Assembly (NCBI RefSeq): GCF_003289925.1
Contig: NZ_QLZQ01000001.1
Location: forward strand, 496,001-560,000
From: Planococcus maitriensis
GTDB lineage: Bacteria > Bacillota > Bacilli > Bacillales_A > Planococcaceae
DNA: 64,000 nt
Direction: 5' to 3'
Shown: positions 61,632 to 64,000 of the stretch, one piece after another
Numbering within the stretch: the stretch's first letter is position 1
Layout of the letters: each line of letters begins with the position of its first letter
The notes under the pieces: generated by a model
What the model was told of the DNA's origin: nothing
The model's database searches: none
What the model saw: only the letters and a program-made list of their open reading frames with translations
Translations under genes and position numbers: made by a program

Positions 61632-61668
61632 CGCCGCTTCCTTACCTGGGAAGCGGTGTTTTATTTTG
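61632..61668 (+). terminator. TPP riboswitch expression-platform terminator
   Basis: CCGCTTCC-ttacct-GGGAAGCGG, followed by TGTTTTATTTT. The right side of the stem resembles the AGGGAAG of the aptamer, fitting an attenuator that terminates when TPP is bound. It ends just before the tenA ribosome site. Confidence 0.85.
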
Positions 61669-61689
61669 CCCAAAAAAGGAGAGAGCGAC

Positions 61690-62379
61690 ATGACATTTTG
61701 TAAAGAAGTCCGGTTGGAATGCGCAGATTTATGGGACGCAAGTTTTGAACACCCGTTTGTGAAAGGCATCGCGAAAGGCGATTTGCCGCTTGATGTCTTC
61801 AAATTTTACGTCATGCAAGACGCCTATTACCTGACCCATTTCGCGAAAGTGCAGGCGATCGGTGCCACGAAAGCCAAAGATCTTAAAACCACACAGTCTT
61901 TCGCGCATCATGCCGAACAGACCTGCGCCGCGGAACTTGCGCTTCATGAATCGTTTATGGAATTGCTTGGGGTGACTGAAGAAGATTGGCAACTATTCGA
62001 ACCGTCGCCGCACGCCTATGCGTACGTTTCGCATATGTACCGCTCGGCAGAAGGGGATTTGGCGGATGTGCTCGCAGCCTTGCTTCCGTGCTATTGGCTT
62101 TACTACGAAATCGGCGAACGCTTAAAGACCGCAACGCCGGAACAACCGATATTCCAGAAATGGATCGGCACATACGGCTCCGAATGGTTCGGGGAACTGG
62201 TCAATGAACAAATCGCACGCATGGACCGGTTGGCTGAAGGCTTGCCGGAAGAACGCCGCGAGGAATTGAAGACACGCTTCAGAAGGAGCAGCTATTATGA
62301 ATGGCAGTTCTGGCAGCAGGCGTGGACGATGGAAACTTGGGAGCTGCCGGCGCAAAAGGAGAGTGCCCGCCATGCTTAG
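61690..62379 (+). CDS. tenA: Thiaminase II / aminopyrimidine aminohydrolase TenA
   Basis: A 229-residue all-helical enzyme that hydrolyses aminomethyl-pyrimidine to the hydroxymethyl form for thiamine salvage. Features include the early ADLWDASFEHPFVKGIAKGD, the YYLTHFAKV segment, the active-site Cys in LLPCYWLYYEIGE (near 137) and a late Glu pair. AAGGAGAG lies 7-8 bases before ATG 61690; the frame upstream (from TTG) runs into the terminator and is rejected. It is the first gene of the riboswitch-controlled operon and overlaps thiM by 8 bases. Confidence 0.94.
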   Translation: MTFCKEVRLECADLWDASFEHPFVKGIAKGDLPLDVFKFYVMQDAYYLTHFAKVQAIGATKAKDLKTTQSFAHHAEQTCAAELALHESFMELLGVTEEDWQLFEPSPHAYAYVSHMYRSAEGDLADVLAALLPCYWLYYEIGERLKTATPEQPIFQKWIGTYGSEWFGELVNEQIARMDRLAEGLPEERREELKTRFRRSSYYEWQFWQQAWTMETWELPAQKESARHA

Positions 62380-63133
62380 GGAGTTGCGCGCACGCAAACC
62401 ATTGATCCATTGCATCACCAACCACGTCGTCTCGAATTTCCAGGCAAACGGACTCCTCGCGCTCGGCGTCTCGCCGGTCATGGGCGATGAACGGCAGGAA
62501 GTCGCGGAATTAACGGGACACGCCGATGCCCTATCGCTCAATATCGGCACGGTCACGGAGCGTTCATTCGAAAGCATGCTCATCGCGGGACGCGCGGCGA
62601 TGGAAACAGGCATCCCGATTGTATTGGATCCGGTAGGTGCCGGGGCGACGAGCTACCGGCTGAAATCAGTAAAGCGGTTGCTCGCGGAACTCGATATCAC
62701 GTTGCTCCGCTGCAACGCCGGCGAACTCGCGGCGATTGCAGGAGCCGGCTGGCAAGCGCGCGGCGTCGATGCCGGGGAAGGCCAAGGCGACTTGGAAGCC
62801 CTCGCGAAGCAAGTGGCTGATGAATATCAAATTTTGGTCGCGGTGACTGGGACTAGCGATTTAGTGACGGACGGCGAACGCACCGGTCACATCACAGGCG
62901 GAGATCCGTTAATGGCGTCGGTCACCGGGATGGGCTGCCTGCTCAGTGCGGTGCTTGCCGCCTTCTTGACGGACAAAGAATCTACCCCGATAGATGCGCT
63001 TGCTTATGGTTTGCAGATGTATGCGAATGCAGGAAGCCGTGCCTCGAAAATCGCCTTGAATCCAGGAACTTTCCAGATGGCCTTTTTGGACGAACTATCC
63101 AAACGACAGGAGGCGGTTCTTTATGGAAACTAA
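62372..63133 (+). CDS. thiM: Hydroxyethylthiazole kinase ThiM
   Basis: A 253-residue ribokinase-fold enzyme that phosphorylates hydroxyethylthiazole. Motifs are [20 protein letters not shown] near residues 11-30, [13 protein letters not shown] near 86-98, NAGELAAI and the catalytic GMGCLLSAV near 185-193 (Cys nucleophile area). The first ATG that follows AAGGAG is at 62372, inside the tenA end. Its own end overlaps thiD by 11 bases. A charged insert ([16 protein letters not shown]) is typical of family members. Confidence 0.95.
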   Translation: MLRELRARKPLIHCITNHVVSNFQANGLLALGVSPVMGDERQEVAELTGHADALSLNIGTVTERSFESMLIAGRAAMETGIPIVLDPVGAGATSYRLKSVKRLLAELDITLLRCNAGELAAIAGAGWQARGVDAGEGQGDLEALAKQVADEYQILVAVTGTSDLVTDGERTGHITGGDPLMASVTGMGCLLSAVLAAFLTDKESTPIDALAYGLQMYANAGSRASKIALNPGTFQMAFLDELSKRQEAVLYGN

Positions 63134-64000
63134 AGCGCAAGTACTGACGATCGCCGGATCCGATTCAGGCGGCGGTGCAGGCATACAGGCCGATTTGAAA
63201 ACCTTCCAGGAACTCGGCGCATTCGGCTGTTCAGTAGTAACGGCGGTGACTGCCCAAAACACATTGGGTGTCCACGGCATTTATCCCATGGACCGAAAAG
63301 CAGTGAAAGAACAGCTCGATGCGATCGGGACGGACTTCGATATCCGCGCGCTCAAGACCGGCATGCTGTTTGACGCCGGCATCATCGAAGAAACAGCTCA
63401 AGGCATCAAGCGCTACGGTTGGGAACAGCTCGTCATCGATCCCGTCATGATCGCAAAAGGCGGCGCTTCCTTATTGCAACAGGAAGCAGTGGAAGCCATC
63501 AAAACGATGCTCGTGCCGCTCGCTGCGATCATCACGCCGAACATCCCGGAAGCGGAAGTGTTGAGCGGGATAGACATCATAGACAAGGCATCTCGAAGAA
63601 TGGCGGCGGAAGCGATTTTATCGCTCGGTGCCGAAGCCGTGATCATCAAAGGCGGCCATAGCACCGACCCTGACATAGCGGAAGACTTCTATCTGGATCA
63701 GCAAGGCACAGCGATTTTGCTGCGCTCGGAACGGCTCCAGACGGAACAGACGCATGGGACCGGCTGTACGTTTTCAGCGGCGCTGACAGCTGAACTCGGC
63801 AAAGGCAAGCCGGTGGAAGAAGCCCTGTTCACTGCCAAGGAATTCATCCAGGCAGCTCTCGCGCATCCGCTTCACATCGGCCACGGCCACGGCCCGACAC
63901 ATCATGCGGCGTACAAAGAATCTATCGAAAAGGAAGTGGTTCATCTTGTTCGGGAATCCAGCGATTTATTTTCTAATGGGTACGGCCAACGCCGGTACTA
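63123..64000 (+). CDS. thiD: HMP/HMP-P kinase ThiD (3' end not reached)
   Basis: Bifunctional hydroxymethylpyrimidine (phosphate) kinase. The frame is open from ATG 63123 to the window edge (292 codons without a stop). Motifs are [20 protein letters not shown] (residues 8-27), [38 protein letters not shown] and [12 protein letters not shown] with the catalytic Cys. The normal ThiD length is about 265-275 residues, so the C-terminus here is longer than usual. GGAGG precedes the ATG within thiM. The last ~55 bases overlap the probable thiE start in another frame. Confidence 0.93.
   Translation, partial: METKAQVLTIAGSDSGGGAGIQADLKTFQELGAFGCSVVTAVTAQNTLGVHGIYPMDRKAVKEQLDAIGTDFDIRALKTGMLFDAGIIEETAQGIKRYGWEQLVIDPVMIAKGGASLLQQEAVEAIKTMLVPLAAIITPNIPEAEVLSGIDIIDKASRRMAAEAILSLGAEAVIIKGGHSTDPDIAEDFYLDQQGTAILLRSERLQTEQTHGTGCTFSAALTAELGKGKPVEEALFTAKEFIQAALAHPLHIGHGHGPTHHAAYKESIEKEVVHLVRESSDLFSNGYGQRRY
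63946..64000 (+). CDS. thiE: Thiamine-phosphate synthase ThiE (start only)
   Basis: In the +1 frame relative to thiD, a TTG at 63946 opens a frame encoding [18 protein letters not shown], which matches the N-terminal strand of ThiE (the YFIMGS/T motif before the first helix). AAGGAAGTGG lies about 9-11 bases upstream. Only 18 codons are in the window. Its place after thiD fits the tenA-thiM-thiD-thiE order. The identification rests on this short stretch and on context. Confidence 0.6.
   Translation, partial: MFGNPAIYFLMGTANAGT

Overview
The window reads as chromosome of a low- to mid-GC Bacillota, most likely a Planococcaceae relative (Planococcus/Planomicrobium-like). The reasons are AGGAGG-type ribosome sites, frequent TTG/GTG starts, a dpp-ykf gene order matching Bacillus subtilis, a family of triple cell-wall-binding (CWB2) exoproteins, and GC-rich intergenic repeats of a kind I associate with Bacillales. 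The assignment is inference from gene content. I saw no rRNA, tRNA, CRISPR array, transposase or prophage.

Region 1 (1-10.9 kb) is a dipeptide/muropeptide unit: dppA, dppBCD, dppE, then a tandem array of structured inverted repeats and a terminator, then ykfA, ykfB, ykfC and ykfD. Together they import peptides, trim muropeptides, epimerise L-Ala-D-Glu and cleave cell-wall peptides. A YkvS-like gene follows. Region 2 (11.8-21 kb) is housekeeping transport and amino-acid metabolism: a membrane protein/HlyD-like pair, YhdT-PanF, a DMT exporter, RocB, an AmhX-like amidohydrolase and an AgcS symporter.

Region 3 (21.6-58.3 kb) is a large cell-envelope block. It starts with the glycan genes wecC, tagA/wecG and a GT4 transferase. 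Next come exported proteins: an NlpC/P60 endopeptidase, a SpoIID-domain protein, an amidase, a subtilisin-like protease and a 5'-nucleotidase, each carrying three CWB2 repeats. An LTA-synthase-like sulfatase, a lipoprotein, a second short 5'-nucleotidase and a membrane-anchored unknown lie among them. A reverse-strand operon (MurJ/MviN-family flippase, PIG-L deacetylase, O-antigen-ligase-like protein, GNAT) and a large secreted nuclease and an OatA-like acyltransferase complete it. The simplest reading is a locus that makes an aminosugar-acid wall polysaccharide and the hydrolases and nutrient-scavenging enzymes anchored to it.

Region 4 (58.5-64 kb) has a DegP-like lipoprotein protease, a small membrane protein, an XRE regulator/membrane-protein pair under a perfect palindrome, and a TPP riboswitch followed by tenA, thiM, thiD and the start of thiE.

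Intergenic DNA is unusually structured. A composite repeat of about 500-650 bp occurs four times (about 11, 29, 35 and 47 kb) with a decayed remnant at 61 kb. A different Bacillales-type repeat sits at 21.2-21.5 kb. A separate tandem array with covarying stems lies at 6.14-6.53 kb.
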